Shown in pieces: positions 33,190-43,435 of a stretch of DNA of 64,000 bases; the first letter of the stretch is position 1; each line of letters begins with the position of its first letter. The stretch lies in NCBI RefSeq assembly GCF_024753205.1, contig NZ_JANUGZ010000001.1:124001-188000 (forward strand). Reading direction: 5' to 3'. The translations under genes were made by a program, and so were the position numbers. The notes below the pieces were generated by a model. It saw only the letters and a list, made by a program, of their open reading frames with translations. It was not told where the DNA came from and ran no database searches. Source of the DNA: Massilia aurea (GTDB lineage Bacteria > Pseudomonadota > Gammaproteobacteria > Burkholderiales > Burkholderiaceae_D).

Positions 33190-33824
33190 GGCAGCACTCC
33201 CATCAGGTAGACAAAGGTAAACACAAAGATCCAGACCAGATCCAGGAAGTGCCAGAACAGCGACAGGCAGGCCAGGCGACGGAAGTTTTCCGGCGTCATG
33301 CCGTGCTTGGACAGCTGCACGAACAGGGTCACCAGCCACACGATGCCGAACAGCACGTGCAGACCGTGGGTACCGACCAGCGAGAAGAACGCTGTCAGGA
33401 AGCCCGAGCGCTGTGGACCGGCGCCCAGGTGGATCAGGTGCTGGAATTCATAGATTTCCAGCGACAGGAACGCCACGCCCAAGAGGCCCGTGACGATCAG
33501 CCACAGCTTGGTCTTGCCCACGTTCTTGGCTTGCGCCGAGATCATGGCCATGCCGAAGGTGATCGACGACACCAGCAGGAAGCCGGTGTTGAGCGCGATC
33601 AGCGGCAGTTCGAACAGCTCGGCACCGGTCGGGCCGCCCGCGTAGTTGCGGCCCAGCACGGCGTAGGCAGCGAAGAGCGATGCGAACAGCAGGCAGTCGC
33701 TCATCAGGTAGAGCCAGAAGCCGAGCAACGTGCCCTGCTCCGGGTGGTGCTCCCGCGCCATGTAGCGCGCGGTCACTTCGGCGGGTGTCATCCCGCCTGT
33801 CATGGTTGCTTTAATGTCAGACAT
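33186..33824 (-). CDS. cyoC: cytochrome o ubiquinol oxidase subunit III
   Basis: The 212-residue, five-helix protein contains [20 protein letters not shown] and the family segments [14 protein letters not shown] and [14 protein letters not shown]. It is a structural subunit of the haem-copper quinol oxidase. Its start overlaps the end of cyoB by 8 bases. Confidence 0.94.
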   Translation of the reverse strand: MSDIKATMTGGMTPAEVTARYMAREHHPEQGTLLGFWLYLMSDCLLFASLFAAYAVLGRNYAGGPTGAELFELPLIALNTGFLLVSSITFGMAMISAQAKNVGKTKLWLIVTGLLGVAFLSLEIYEFQHLIHLGAGPQRSGFLTAFFSLVGTHGLHVLFGIVWLVTLFVQLSKHGMTPENFRRLACLSLFWHFLDLVWIFVFTFVYLMGVLP

Positions 33825-35826
33825 GGCTTTCCAGCATACGAGTACGTGCGGTTTCGGTCTTCAGGACTTCTTCAGCCGGAATGTAGAAATCGCGTTTGTA
33901 GTTGAAGGTATGGGCAATGATCGTACCGAGCAGGACGATGAACGCCCCGATCACGAGAGCCCACATATGCCAGATGATGGCAAAGCCGACCGCGCACGCC
34001 AGTGCCGAGATCACGAAACCGGCCCAGGTGTTCTTGGGCATGTGGATCGCGACGAAATCGGCGAGCGGACGCTGGTAACCGTTCTTCTTCATGTCGGCGA
34101 AGGTGTCATTGTCGTGCACCACCGGCGTGAACGCGAAGTTGTAGTCAGGCGGTGGCGACGAGGTCGACCATTCCAGCGTACGGCCATCCCACGGATCGCC
34201 CGTGAAATCGCGCAGACGTGCGGTGTTGCGGTCACGGAAGCTGACATACAGTTGCATCAGCAGCGCGCCGATACCACCAGCGATCATCAGGGTGCCCAGG
34301 AACGAAATCTGGAACAGCCACTGGACCGACATGTCATCGAAGTGACTCACGCGGCGGGTGTAGCCCATGAAGCCCAGGATGTACGGTGGCGTGAACGCAA
34401 CCCAGAAACCGATCGACCAGAGCCAGAACGACACGGTGCCCCAGAATTTGTCGAGCTTGTAGCCAAACGCTTTCGGGAACCAGTAGTTCAGGCCTGCGAA
34501 GATACCGAACACGACGCCACCGATAATCACGTTGTGGAAGTGCGCGATCAGGAACAGCGAGTTGTGCAGCACGAAGTCGGCCGCAGGAATCGCCAGCATC
34601 ACGCCGGTCATGCCGCCGATGGTGAAGGTCAGCATGAACGAGATCGTCCACATCATTGGCAGCTCGAAGCGGATCTGGCCGCGGTACATGGTGAACAGCC
34701 AGTTGAACAGCTTCGCGCCGGTCGGGATCGAGATGATCATCGTCGTGATGCCGAAGAACGCATTGACGCTGGCGCCCGAACCCATCGTGAAGAAGTGGTG
34801 CAGCCAGACCAGGTACGACAGCACCATGATGACGCAGGTCGCATAGACCATCGAGGTGTAGCCGAACAGGCGCTTGCCGCAGAAGGTCGAGACCACTTCG
34901 GAGAAGATACCGAACGCTGGCAGGATCAGGATGTAGACCTCAGGGTGACCCCAGATCCAGATCAGGTTCACGTACATCATCGCGTTGCCGCCACGGTCGT
35001 TCGTGAAGAACGCGGTGTCGAACAGGCGGTCCATGCCCAGCATGGCCAGCACGGCGGTCAGGATCGGGAAGGTCACGACGATCAGGATGTTGGTGCACAG
35101 CGAGGTCCAGACGAAGACTGGCATCTTCATCAGGCCCATGCCCGGTGCGCGCATCTTGATGATGGTGACGATCAGGTTCACGCCGGACAGCAAGGTACCG
35201 ACACCCGCGATCTGCAATGACCAGATGTAGTAGTCGACGCCCACCCCCGGACTGGCCAGGATGCCCGACAGCGGCGGATACGCGAGCCAGCCGGTACGTG
35301 CGAATTCACCGACGAACAGGGATGCCATGATCAGCACGGCGCCCATCGTGGTCATCCAGAACGAGAAGTTGTTCAGGAACGGGAAGGCCACGTCGCGCGC
35401 ACCGATCTGCAGTGGCACCACGTAGTTCATCAGGCCCGTCACGAACGGCATCGCCACGAAGAAGATCATGATCACGCCGTGGGCGGTGAAGACCTGGTCG
35501 TAGTGGTGCGGCGGCAGGAAGCCGGCGTTGTCGCCAAAGGCGAGCGCCTGCTGGGTACGCATCATCAGGGCGTCGGCAAAGCCGCGCAGCAGCATGACCA
35601 GACCGAGGATCATGTACATGATGCCGATTTTCTTGTGGTCGATACTGGTGATCCAGTCTTTCCACAAGGAGCCCCACAGGCGGAAGTAGGTCAGGATGCC
35701 CACGAGGGCAATACCGCCTACGATCACACCTGCGAAGGTAGCAAGCAGGATCGGCTCATGGAAGGGAATCGCGTCCCAGCCAAGCCGACCGAAGATAAAC
35801 TTCGTCAAGTCGAAAGTGTCTTGCAT
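33817..35826 (-). CDS. cyoB: cytochrome o ubiquinol oxidase subunit I
   Basis: The 669-residue catalytic subunit has about 15 helices. It shows the haem and CuB ligands: [11 protein letters not shown] (low-spin haem His), [12 protein letters not shown] (CuB His with cross-linked Tyr), the HHFF pair and HFHNVIIGG (haem ligands). It reduces O2 to water with electrons from ubiquinol and pumps protons. The C-terminal extension with TWAGF helices is typical of bo-type enzymes. Confidence 0.96.
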   Translation of the reverse strand: MQDTFDLTKFIFGRLGWDAIPFHEPILLATFAGVIVGGIALVGILTYFRLWGSLWKDWITSIDHKKIGIMYMILGLVMLLRGFADALMMRTQQALAFGDNAGFLPPHHYDQVFTAHGVIMIFFVAMPFVTGLMNYVVPLQIGARDVAFPFLNNFSFWMTTMGAVLIMASLFVGEFARTGWLAYPPLSGILASPGVGVDYYIWSLQIAGVGTLLSGVNLIVTIIKMRAPGMGLMKMPVFVWTSLCTNILIVVTFPILTAVLAMLGMDRLFDTAFFTNDRGGNAMMYVNLIWIWGHPEVYILILPAFGIFSEVVSTFCGKRLFGYTSMVYATCVIMVLSYLVWLHHFFTMGSGASVNAFFGITTMIISIPTGAKLFNWLFTMYRGQIRFELPMMWTISFMLTFTIGGMTGVMLAIPAADFVLHNSLFLIAHFHNVIIGGVVFGIFAGLNYWFPKAFGYKLDKFWGTVSFWLWSIGFWVAFTPPYILGFMGYTRRVSHFDDMSVQWLFQISFLGTLMIAGGIGALLMQLYVSFRDRNTARLRDFTGDPWDGRTLEWSTSSPPPDYNFAFTPVVHDNDTFADMKKNGYQRPLADFVAIHMPKNTWAGFVISALACAVGFAIIWHMWALVIGAFIVLLGTIIAHTFNYKRDFYIPAEEVLKTETARTRMLESHV

Positions 35827-35828
35827 GG

Positions 35829-36836
35829 TTACTTCTTCACAGTGTTAAAAGGGGCGACGCACATTTCCAGCGCCTCAGCCAGCATGGACTTGCCATCCTT
35901 CGGCAGCTGGCGGATGGCCGCAGCCATTTCGTTGCGCTTGTGATCTTCGTGCATTTGCTGGTTCATGCACATGGAGCCTTCAGCAACGCAGCGGTTCAGG
36001 ATGCGGTTGAACAGCGCGGGCTCGACCTGTGCGTAGTGGCGCACCGGCTCCTTGGCGGTCGGCTTTTCGAGCACCATGTAGTCAGCGCGGTCGAGCACTT
36101 CGGTACCGGTCTTCATTTCCTTGACCCAGGTGTCGAAATCGGCCTGCGTCACGCCCTTGTAGGCAAACTTCATGTGCGAGAAACCGTCGCCGCTGAAGTT
36201 GGCCGAGAGGCCGCGATAATCGCCGGTCTTGTTCAGCACCGCGTTCAGTTCCGTCTCCATGCCCGGCATCGCGTAGATCATGCCAGCCAGGGTCGGGATG
36301 TAGAACGTGTTCATCACGGTCGACGACGTGATCTTGAAGCGCACCGGCACGTCGATCGGGGTCACCAGGTGATTGACCGACGCGATACCCTGTTCCGGAT
36401 AAATGAACAGCCATTTCCAGTCCAGCGCCACCACTTGCACTTCCAGTGGCTTGACCGACGCGGCGAGCGGCCGGTTGGCGTCGATGCGGTCGAGCGGACG
36501 ATACGGGTCGAGCTTGTGGGTACTGACCCAGGTAATCAGGCCCAGCACGATGATGATCAGGAGCGGCGCGCCCCAGATGATCAGTTCGAGCTTGGTCGAA
36601 TGGTCCCAGTCAGGTTCGTAGGCCGCGTTGGCGCCCTTGCGGTAGCGCCAGGCGAACCAGACGACCAACAGCATCACCGGAATGATGATGATCAACATTA
36701 ATAGAACCGATATGACGATCAGATCGGCCTGCTGCTTTGCTATATCGCCGGTGGGATTCATTACGACGGTATTGCAGCCAGCAAGCGCTGCAAGAAGAAG
36801 TAATGGCAGTCCGCGGCGGACAATTTGTGGAATCAT
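35829..36836 (-). CDS. cyoA: cytochrome o ubiquinol oxidase subunit II
   Basis: The 335-residue protein has a lipoprotein signal ([12 protein letters not shown], Cys21), two membrane helices and a periplasmic cupredoxin domain. There is no CuA motif (no CxxxC pair with a following His/Met), consistent with quinol rather than cytochrome c as donor. The C-terminus is longer than in E. coli and carries two Cys (CVAEGSMC). It is the first gene of the operon cyoABCD-surf1-regB-regA-cyt c. No cyoE (haem O synthase) is present here. Confidence 0.95.
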   Translation of the reverse strand: MIPQIVRRGLPLLLLAALAGCNTVVMNPTGDIAKQQADLIVISVLLMLIIIIPVMLLVVWFAWRYRKGANAAYEPDWDHSTKLELIIWGAPLLIIIVLGLITWVSTHKLDPYRPLDRIDANRPLAASVKPLEVQVVALDWKWLFIYPEQGIASVNHLVTPIDVPVRFKITSSTVMNTFYIPTLAGMIYAMPGMETELNAVLNKTGDYRGLSANFSGDGFSHMKFAYKGVTQADFDTWVKEMKTGTEVLDRADYMVLEKPTAKEPVRHYAQVEPALFNRILNRCVAEGSMCMNQQMHEDHKRNEMAAAIRQLPKDGKSMLAEALEMCVAPFNTVKK

Positions 36837-36904
36837 GCTAGGTATCTAACGTTACATGGAGGGAGAGCGTGCTACTGTACTGCCAACGGTCGTCAAAGAA
36901 CATT

Positions 36905-36917
36905 GGACAGTTTGTCC
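36905..36917. promoter_or_regulatory. GGACA-GTT-TGTCC dyad between cyoA and the MFS gene
   Basis: A perfect 5-bp inverted repeat with 3-base spacer lies about 70 bases upstream of cyoA in the 162-base divergent region. A second, imperfect GC-rich dyad, GTGGC-N4-GCGAC (36964-36977), lies nearer the MFS gene. Either could bind a regulator such as RegA, but this is not established from sequence. Confidence 0.4.
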
Positions 36918-36998
36918 CACCCTTTGCCATAATGCAATTTTAACAATAGTGTTACCCACAATAGTGGCGACCGCGACACGACTTTTGGAGAATTAACC

Positions 36999-38339
36999 AT
37001 GCACAGCACTACCCACGGCAGCGACGACGCCGCTCCAATCACGAGCCCGAACAGCGGCGCACGTAACATCAACGCCCGCGACGAACACATTTCCCCCGGC
37101 GACATCGCCGTCGGCGTCATTGTCGGCCGTTCGGCGGAGTACTTCGAATTCTTCGTGTATGCCATCGCTTCGGTGCTGGTGTTCCCGTCGATCTTCTTCC
37201 CGTTTGCCGATCGCCTCGAAGGCACACTGTACGCCTTTGTCATTTTTGCGTTCGCATTCATCGCGCGTCCGTTCGGCACTCTGCTCTTCATGTGGATCCA
37301 GAAACGCTGGAGCCTCGACATGAAACTGTTGATTGCCCTGTTCATGATGGGCACCTGCACCGTCGTCATCGCCCTGCTCCCGAGCTACAGCGAAATCGGC
37401 GGCGCCGCCATCGTGATGCTGGCACTGCTGCGCATCGGCCAGGGTATCGCCCAGGGCGGTTCGTGGGATGGCCTGCCATCGCTGCTGGCCCTGTCGGCGC
37501 CTGAAGGCAAGCGCGGCTGGTACGCGATGCTGGGTCAGCTGAGCGCACCGCTTGGCTTCGTCATCGCCGCCGGCGTGTTCGCTTACCTGATCGGCAACCT
37601 GTCGCAGGAAGACTTCCTGACCTGGGGCTGGCGCTTCCCGTTCTTCGTCGCCTTCGCCATCAACGTCGTCGGCCTGTTCGCCCGCCTGCGTCTGGTCTCG
37701 ACCACCGAATATGCACGCCTGCTCGACACCAACCACATGACGCCTGCCCCGGTCGGCGAACTGATGCGTAATCAGGGCACCAACATCGTCATCGGCGCCA
37801 TGACCGCACTGGCCAGCTACGCGCTGTTCCACCTGGTCACCGTGTTCCCGCTGTCGTGGATCCAGTTGTACGATACCCGTCCGGTCGAGTCGTTCCTGCT
37901 GGTCCAGATGGCCGGCGCTGTGCTTGCCGCGCTGGGCATCCTGGCCTCGGGCTATATCGCCGACAAGGTCGGTCGCCGCACGACGCTCGGCACGCTGGCC
38001 GCACTGATCGCGCTGTTCTCGGTCTTCGTGCCATCGCTGATCGATGGCGGCACCGCTGGCCAGAACACCTTCATCCTGGTTGGCTTCACCCTGCTGGGCC
38101 TGTCGTATGGCCAGGCAGCGGGCGCCACGACGTCGAACTTCCAGAAGCACTTCCGCTACACCGGTGCGGCGCTGACGTCGGATCTGGCATGGCTGGTTGG
38201 CGCGGCGTTCGCCCCGCTGGTCGCCCTGGGTCTGTCGGCCAACTTCGGCCTTGGCTATGTCAGCCTGTACCTGCTGTCGGCAGCCGTGGCCACGCTGGCT
38301 GCGCTGAGCCTGAACCGCAAGCTGGAAATTCGTGACTGA
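36999..38339 (+). CDS. MFS transporter, MHS-like
   Basis: The 446-residue, 12-helix protein has IVGRSAEYFEFFVYAIASVL at helix 1, a variant of the MHS signature. The loop 2-3 motif is poorly conserved (MWIQKRWSLDMKLL), while the second-half motif DKVGRRTTLG is intact. A hydrophilic 35-residue N-terminus precedes helix 1. The substrate is unknown. The gene is monocistronic with a terminator, divergent from the cyo operon. Confidence 0.88.
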   Translation: MHSTTHGSDDAAPITSPNSGARNINARDEHISPGDIAVGVIVGRSAEYFEFFVYAIASVLVFPSIFFPFADRLEGTLYAFVIFAFAFIARPFGTLLFMWIQKRWSLDMKLLIALFMMGTCTVVIALLPSYSEIGGAAIVMLALLRIGQGIAQGGSWDGLPSLLALSAPEGKRGWYAMLGQLSAPLGFVIAAGVFAYLIGNLSQEDFLTWGWRFPFFVAFAINVVGLFARLRLVSTTEYARLLDTNHMTPAPVGELMRNQGTNIVIGAMTALASYALFHLVTVFPLSWIQLYDTRPVESFLLVQMAGAVLAALGILASGYIADKVGRRTTLGTLAALIALFSVFVPSLIDGGTAGQNTFILVGFTLLGLSYGQAAGATTSNFQKHFRYTGAALTSDLAWLVGAAFAPLVALGLSANFGLGYVSLYLLSAAVATLAALSLNRKLEIRD

Positions 38340-38680
38340 TCTGCCCGGCAATTGCTGGCAGTAACACAACGGCCCTTCGGGGCCGTTGTTGTTTTCGGCT
38401 GCCTGCACAGGCCATGAACCGTTCGCGTAACTAAATACAACATTGCATTCCAGCCAGCAATCTTTGCTGATGGTATGATCTTTACAGCCGACACGCGTGT
38501 GCCCCAACGGCCCGCGCTACAGTGACCAGTTCGCGCATCCATCGACGGATGGCGACGCTGGCACTTGCCCCGATCGCTACCGCGCGCCCGGCTTGTCTGC
38601 CGCATGGCACGACATCACGGAGCCCAGCCCGGTAAACGGGACGTGGCCGTATTTCATCCTGTTCTCACGATCGCACAACC
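38340..38680. other. 341-base gap: terminator, promoter and long leader
   Basis: It holds the MFS terminator (38368-38395), a TATGAT box at 38474-38479 and a 10-bp perfect palindrome ACACGCGTGT at 38491-38500. About 180 bases without a credible reading frame precede the binding-protein gene. Confidence 0.5.
38368..38395 (+). terminator. intrinsic terminator of the MFS gene
   Basis: The stem AACGGCCC/GGGCCGTT with TTCG tetraloop is followed by GTTGTTTT. Confidence 0.85.
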
Positions 38681-39520
38681 ATGAATCTGCATCTGTCCCT
38701 GCTGGCTGGGGCCCTTCTCGTCACGCAATCGGCCCTCGCCGCCCCGCCGGCTTGCTACAATTTTTCACCGGTTAATCAATTCAACGTCCAGGTATCGGCC
38801 AGTTACTGGAATCCGATCATCAGCTACGTCTCGGCCCGCAGCAAGGTCTGCATGAAGCTCAAGCTGGGCCGCACCTCGGCCGACACGACCAGCTTCGTGC
38901 TGGCCCGCGAAGTCGACTTCGCGTTTACCAATCACCTGTTCAGCCCCGATCGGGACAAGATGGGCTGGACGGTCTTCGGACGCCGCAATGCGCCGCCCGT
39001 GCATGCGCAGATCGTGGTGCCGGTCGACTCGCCGATCAAGGACATCACGGAACTGGCTGGCGCCGCCGTGAGTTTTCCAGGTGCGGAAGCGCTGGTTGCC
39101 TACAAGGTCAATTACGCGCAACTGCTGCGCGCCAATATCCCTGTCAACGTCGTGTTCGCGGGCAATCAGGACGCCGCGTTCACGCAGCTGTTCGCCGGCA
39201 TGGTCAAGGCCGTCGGTGCGAATTCGCAGCTGGTGGCGAACTGGAGCGGCCGCGAAGGCAGCGCGTTTCGCGTGCTGTGGAGTTCGGCGCCATTCAATGA
39301 TCTCGCTCTGATGGCCTCGCCACGGGTGCCGGCCGACCAGGTGCGCGCCGTCGCCAATGCCTTCCTCACGATGCACACCGACCCGGAAGGCAAGCGCGTG
39401 CTCGCCGAATCAGGGGCGCTGGTTCACGCCCCGGTGCCGCTGTCATTCGTCGCCGCCAGCCAGGCCGACTACGCCAGCTACCGTGCGTTCTACGCCGACG
39501 CGCCGGCCAGCCTGCGGTGA
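38681..39520 (+). CDS. periplasmic PhnD/SsuA-type substrate-binding protein
   Basis: The 279-residue protein has a signal peptide (LLAGALLVTQSALAA). The fold is that of phosphate/phosphite/phosphonate binding proteins: NFSPVNQFNVQVSASYWNP opens the mature chain, with TSADTTSFVLAREVDFAFTN and a hinge near ITELAGAAVSFPG. No ABC permease or ATPase gene is adjacent. Instead the stop overlaps the GTG start of a GGDEF-EAL membrane protein (GTGA), so I infer that this protein delivers ligand information to that receptor rather than feeding a transporter. Confidence 0.87.
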   Translation: MNLHLSLLAGALLVTQSALAAPPACYNFSPVNQFNVQVSASYWNPIISYVSARSKVCMKLKLGRTSADTTSFVLAREVDFAFTNHLFSPDRDKMGWTVFGRRNAPPVHAQIVVPVDSPIKDITELAGAAVSFPGAEALVAYKVNYAQLLRANIPVNVVFAGNQDAAFTQLFAGMVKAVGANSQLVANWSGREGSAFRVLWSSAPFNDLALMASPRVPADQVRAVANAFLTMHTDPEGKRVLAESGALVHAPVPLSFVAASQADYASYRAFYADAPASLR

Positions 39521-42426
39521 CACGTCTCGCCATGATATTTGCTCCGCTGCGCCTGCTCAAGCGCGTCTTCCTGCCGCGCTCCCTGATGGGGCGCGTATTC
39601 GGCGTGTTCGCGGCCACGATGCTGCTCCTGCTGGTGGCGGGCCTGGGCATGTTCTACCGCTACCAGTACCTGCAGCATATCGAAGAGACGCAGGACAATG
39701 CGCTGATGCTGGTCGAGGCGGTGATCCAGCCCATAGAAGAAAGCGTGGTCATCGGCGATTACGACACGGTCAAGCGCACGCTGGGCAAGATGCTCGTCAA
39801 ATCGCCCTTCAACCGCGCCCAGTTCCTCGAGGTCGGTGGCGGCGCCATCAGTCTGGAGGCGCAGGACAGCCAGCACGCAGCGCCGCCCGACTGGTTCACG
39901 GCGTTGATTGTCGAGCGGTTCTACGATGTCAACCGCGTCATCACGGTCGGTGGCAAGGATTACGGCGTCATGCGCCTGTCATTCGACGTGACCAGACTGG
40001 CGGCCCAACTGTGGCAGCTCATCATCGAAACCGCCGCGGTGGCCTCGGTACTGGCCTCGGCCAGCCTGCTGATGATGCGCGTGCTGCTGCGCCGCTGGCT
40101 GGACCGTCTCGGCGGCCTGCGCGCTTTCGAACACGATGTCGCTGCGGGCCTGGTCACCGCCGAGGCGCCGCTGCACGACGACGCGCCGCTCGAGATCCAG
40201 GAAGCGATCCTGGCCGTCAACCGCGGCACCGCCAGCCTGCGCGTGCAGTATGGCGAGCGTATCGAGCTCCTGATGAATTCGCTCGTCCAGCACAAGAGCG
40301 CAATGGACCAGGCTGCGATCGTGTCCGAGATCGATGTCGACGGCCGCATCGCCGTCGTCAACGACCAGTTCATTGCCAACAGCGGCCTGTCGCGCGACGA
40401 AGTCGTCGGCCAGCCCCTGGCGTACCTGACCATTCCAGGGTCGGCGCCGGCCTGGGCACCCGGGCCAGACGTCTGGAAAGGCGACGTCATGATCGCCGGG
40501 CGCGACCGCACGCTGCAATGGCACCGCACGATCGTGCCGATGTTTGATGCGGGCGGCACGGTGCGCTATATCTGTATCGATATCGACATCACCGAGCGCA
40601 AGGCCTTCGAGCGCACGATCCTGGCCACGGCGCGCCGCGAAAACCTGATCGCCGAGCTGAGCCGCGTGGCCCTGACGGCCACCGACCTGCACCACGTGTT
40701 CCGGGAGGCGATCCAGGCCGCAGCGGGGGGCCTGGATGCGCCGAGCGCGGCGCTGTTTGCCCTCGAACCGTCGCCGATCGGGCGCTCACTGGTGATCCGC
40801 GCGGGCAGCGGCGCCCTCGCCTCGGCCACCGGGTTCGCCCTTGACTGCCCGCTGGGGCCGATGCCGCAGCAAGAGCCGGCCGACCTGCTGCGCCCGCTGT
40901 TCGCGACCGTCGGCGCCGCCTACCAGGTGCGCAGCAGCGTCGATGCCTGCGTGATTTGTACGGAAAGCCCGTTTGGCGTGCTGGGCGTATTCTCGGACGA
41001 CGCCCGCCAGTTCGGCGCGGACGACCGTAACTTCCTGCGCAGCATCGCGCACATCCTGGCCACCACGATCGAGCGCCACACGGCCCAGCAGCGCCTGACC
41101 TATCTGGCGCAATACGACGCCCTGACCGACCTGCCGAACCGGCGCTACCTGTCCGAGTCGCTCGACCTGGCCATCGGCGCAGCCGCCGCGCAGGCGCGCC
41201 GCACCGGCGTCATGTTCATCGACCTGGACCACTTCAAGAAAGTCAACGACATGCTGGGGCATGGCGTCGGTGACCAGTTGCTGGTGCTCGCCACCAAGCG
41301 CCTGCAGGCCTGTGCGCGGCCGGGCGACTTGGTCGCGCGGCTGGGCGGGGACGAATTCGCCCTGATCCTGCCCGACGTCGTGGAAGACGGCGACGTCGGC
41401 GCGCTGTGCACCAGCATCATCGATGCGCTGGCCGCGCCGTTCCTGCTGCAGGGCCAGCAATTGTTCGTCTCGGCCAGTATCGGCATCGCACGCTATCCGG
41501 AAGACGGCGCCAGTGCGGAGGCGCTGCTCAAGAGCGCCGATACGGCCATGTATGCGGCCAAACACAATGGCCGTGGCAATTTCCAGTTCTTCAGCGCCGC
41601 CATGCACGATGCGACCACCCAGCGCATCAAGCTCGAAGCCGAGCTGCACCAGGCACTGGAGCGGCGCGAGTTTTTGCTGCACTACCAGCCGAAGCTCGAC
41701 CTGGTCACGGGCAAGACCAGCGGCTTCGAGGCGCTGCTGCGCTGGAACCACCCGCAGCGCGGCCTCGTGCCGCCGCTCGAATTCATCTCGGTCCTCGAAG
41801 ACACGGGGCTCATCATCGCGGTCGGCGAATGGGTCGTGGCAGAAGTCTGCCGCCAGCTTGGCGCCTGGCGCGCCGATGGCTTCCCCATCGTGCCGGTCGC
41901 GATCAACCTGTCGGCACGCCAGCTCGAGCAGGACGACCTGGCTGCAACGATCGAGCGGATCGTGACCGCCAGCGGCATCGCGCCGGCACTGCTCGAGTTC
42001 GAGCTGACCGAATCGATGCTGATGGTGAACCCGGACGCTGCGGTCGCGATTCTGGGACGGATCAAGGCGCTCGGCATGCGCCTGTCCATCGACGACTTCG
42101 GTACCGGCTATTCGAGCCTCGCGTACCTGAAGCGCTTCCCGCTCGATGCGCTCAAGATCGACCGCACCTTCGTGCGCGACTTGCCGCACGACAGCGACGA
42201 CGCCGCGATCACCCGCGCTGTCATCAACCTGGCGCACAGTCTTAATCTGAAGGTGGTGGCGGAAGGCGTGGAAAATCTCGAGCAGTTGTGCGAACTAAAG
42301 CACTTTGGCTGCGACGAAATCCAGGGCTATTATGTCGATCGGCCGCTGGTGCCGGCCCGCTGTTTCATGCGGGCCGACAGCGCGCCGCCGCTGGGGATGC
42401 AGCGCGACACCGCGCTGGCGATGTAA
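39517..42426 (+). CDS. membrane-bound sensor with PAS, GAF-like, GGDEF and EAL domains
   Basis: The 969-residue protein uses a GTG start overlapping the binding-protein gene. It has a membrane helix (about 24-46), a periplasmic domain of about 115 residues (48-160), a second helix (about 165-190) and a linker. A PAS domain (about 255-360, ending CIDIDITERKAF) is followed by a GAF-like section (about 370-520). GGDEF at residues 610-614 is intact with an RPGD inhibitory site before it. The EAL domain has EALLRW at 738, ESMLM and DDFGTGYSSLAYLKR. It can probably make and break cyclic di-GMP. The small periplasmic domain would suit contact with the partner binding protein. Confidence 0.92.
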   Translation: MTRLAMIFAPLRLLKRVFLPRSLMGRVFGVFAATMLLLLVAGLGMFYRYQYLQHIEETQDNALMLVEAVIQPIEESVVIGDYDTVKRTLGKMLVKSPFNRAQFLEVGGGAISLEAQDSQHAAPPDWFTALIVERFYDVNRVITVGGKDYGVMRLSFDVTRLAAQLWQLIIETAAVASVLASASLLMMRVLLRRWLDRLGGLRAFEHDVAAGLVTAEAPLHDDAPLEIQEAILAVNRGTASLRVQYGERIELLMNSLVQHKSAMDQAAIVSEIDVDGRIAVVNDQFIANSGLSRDEVVGQPLAYLTIPGSAPAWAPGPDVWKGDVMIAGRDRTLQWHRTIVPMFDAGGTVRYICIDIDITERKAFERTILATARRENLIAELSRVALTATDLHHVFREAIQAAAGGLDAPSAALFALEPSPIGRSLVIRAGSGALASATGFALDCPLGPMPQQEPADLLRPLFATVGAAYQVRSSVDACVICTESPFGVLGVFSDDARQFGADDRNFLRSIAHILATTIERHTAQQRLTYLAQYDALTDLPNRRYLSESLDLAIGAAAAQARRTGVMFIDLDHFKKVNDMLGHGVGDQLLVLATKRLQACARPGDLVARLGGDEFALILPDVVEDGDVGALCTSIIDALAAPFLLQGQQLFVSASIGIARYPEDGASAEALLKSADTAMYAAKHNGRGNFQFFSAAMHDATTQRIKLEAELHQALERREFLLHYQPKLDLVTGKTSGFEALLRWNHPQRGLVPPLEFISVLEDTGLIIAVGEWVVAEVCRQLGAWRADGFPIVPVAINLSARQLEQDDLAATIERIVTASGIAPALLEFELTESMLMVNPDAAVAILGRIKALGMRLSIDDFGTGYSSLAYLKRFPLDALKIDRTFVRDLPHDSDDAAITRAVINLAHSLNLKVVAEGVENLEQLCELKHFGCDEIQGYYVDRPLVPARCFMRADSAPPLGMQRDTALAM

Positions 42427-42450
42427 CGCGGGCCGGTGTTGGCTATCCGA

Positions 42451-43359
42451 TCAGGCCAGTGCCGTATCCAGCACCGTCATCACGATGAACCCGATGACCA
42501 GCGCGATGCTGGCCTGGGTTCCATTGCCCGACTGGCGCGATTCGGGAATCACGTCATTGACGATGACGAGCAGCATGGCGCCAGCCGCAGCAGCCAGCGC
42601 ATACGGCAGCAGGCCAGCCGCGATACCGATGAGCGCGACACCGAACACGGCGGCGATCGGCTCGATCAGCCCCGACACGATGCCCATGCCAACAGCGGCG
42701 AGGCGGCTGTAACCGACGGAGTGCAGCGCCAGCGCCACGACCAGGCCCTCTGGCACGTCCTGAATCGATACACCGGTGGCCAGTGACGTGGCTTTTTCCA
42801 GGTCGATGCCAGCAAACGCAACGCCAATGGCCAGGCCTTCCGGCAGGTTATGCAGCGCGACGGCCCACACGAACAGCCATGCGCGCCGCAGCGAGACCTG
42901 ATCGGGATCGGTTGAGAGGATGCCGTCGGTATGGACCGCGCGGCTCATCAGGAGGATCGCGCCGGCGCCGGCCAGGATGCCCGCGCCCACCATCAGGCTG
43001 GATTCCCAGCTGCCCGCTCCGGCCGACGAGGCTGCGTTCAGGGCCGGAATGACGAGCGAAAACGCGGTGGCGCCGAGCATGACACCAGCGCCAAAACCGA
43101 GGAATGAATCGTAGGTACGACGAGAAAAATTCTGTGCAAACAAGACGGGCAACGTGCCAAGCGCAGTGGCTGCTGCCGCGGCGCTGCCGCCCAGCAAGGC
43201 AGCCAGCATCTTCGGGTTGGCATTCATGAACTGCTCGATCAGGCTGCCGATCAGGACAAACAGGACGACGGTGCAGATACCAGCAATAATGACGCGACGT
43301 GGGGTGAGCCAGCTCGGCATGCCGCGGTGTGGTGGGGCTTTCTCGACTTGACTATCCAT
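42451..43359 (-). CDS. ZIP-family metal transporter (GufA-like)
   Basis: The 302-residue inner-membrane protein starts at ATG 43359, preceded by AGGAAG; an in-frame start at 43392 has no such site. The metal-site helices read ALHNLPEGLAIGV and VSIQDVPEGLVVAL, the HNLPEG signature of GufA-type ZIP proteins. It is longer than the ZIP protein at 26472, with an added N-terminal helix, and is not its close copy. A His/Asp loop (VHTDGILSTDPDQ) lies in the middle. It imports divalent metal, perhaps Zn, Mn or Fe. Confidence 0.88.
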   Translation of the reverse strand: MDSQVEKAPPHRGMPSWLTPRRVIIAGICTVVLFVLIGSLIEQFMNANPKMLAALLGGSAAAAATALGTLPVLFAQNFSRRTYDSFLGFGAGVMLGATAFSLVIPALNAASSAGAGSWESSLMVGAGILAGAGAILLMSRAVHTDGILSTDPDQVSLRRAWLFVWAVALHNLPEGLAIGVAFAGIDLEKATSLATGVSIQDVPEGLVVALALHSVGYSRLAAVGMGIVSGLIEPIAAVFGVALIGIAAGLLPYALAAAAGAMLLVIVNDVIPESRQSGNGTQASIALVIGFIVMTVLDTALA

Positions 43360-43380
43360 GCGGCTTCCTGATAACTGAAT

Positions 43381-43411
43381 GCCGCCTGCCACAGATCATG
43401 TGGCAGGCGGC
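43381..43411. terminator. 13-bp perfect hairpin between catalase and ZIP genes
   Basis: The arms GCCGCCTGCCACA and TGTGGCAGGCGGC flank a 5-base loop, 25 bases beyond the catalase stop on the minus strand. No real T tract follows, so termination would be partial. Confidence 0.5.
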
Positions 43412-43435
43412 GTGCACATACGCTATGCGTTTTGC

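Noticed and set aside
33802..35220. 472-residue plus-strand open frame
   Set aside because: Antisense of cyoB, which has all haem-copper ligands.
36993..38507. 504-residue minus-strand open frame
   Set aside because: Antisense of the MFS transporter; no motif, and extends across the MFS terminator.
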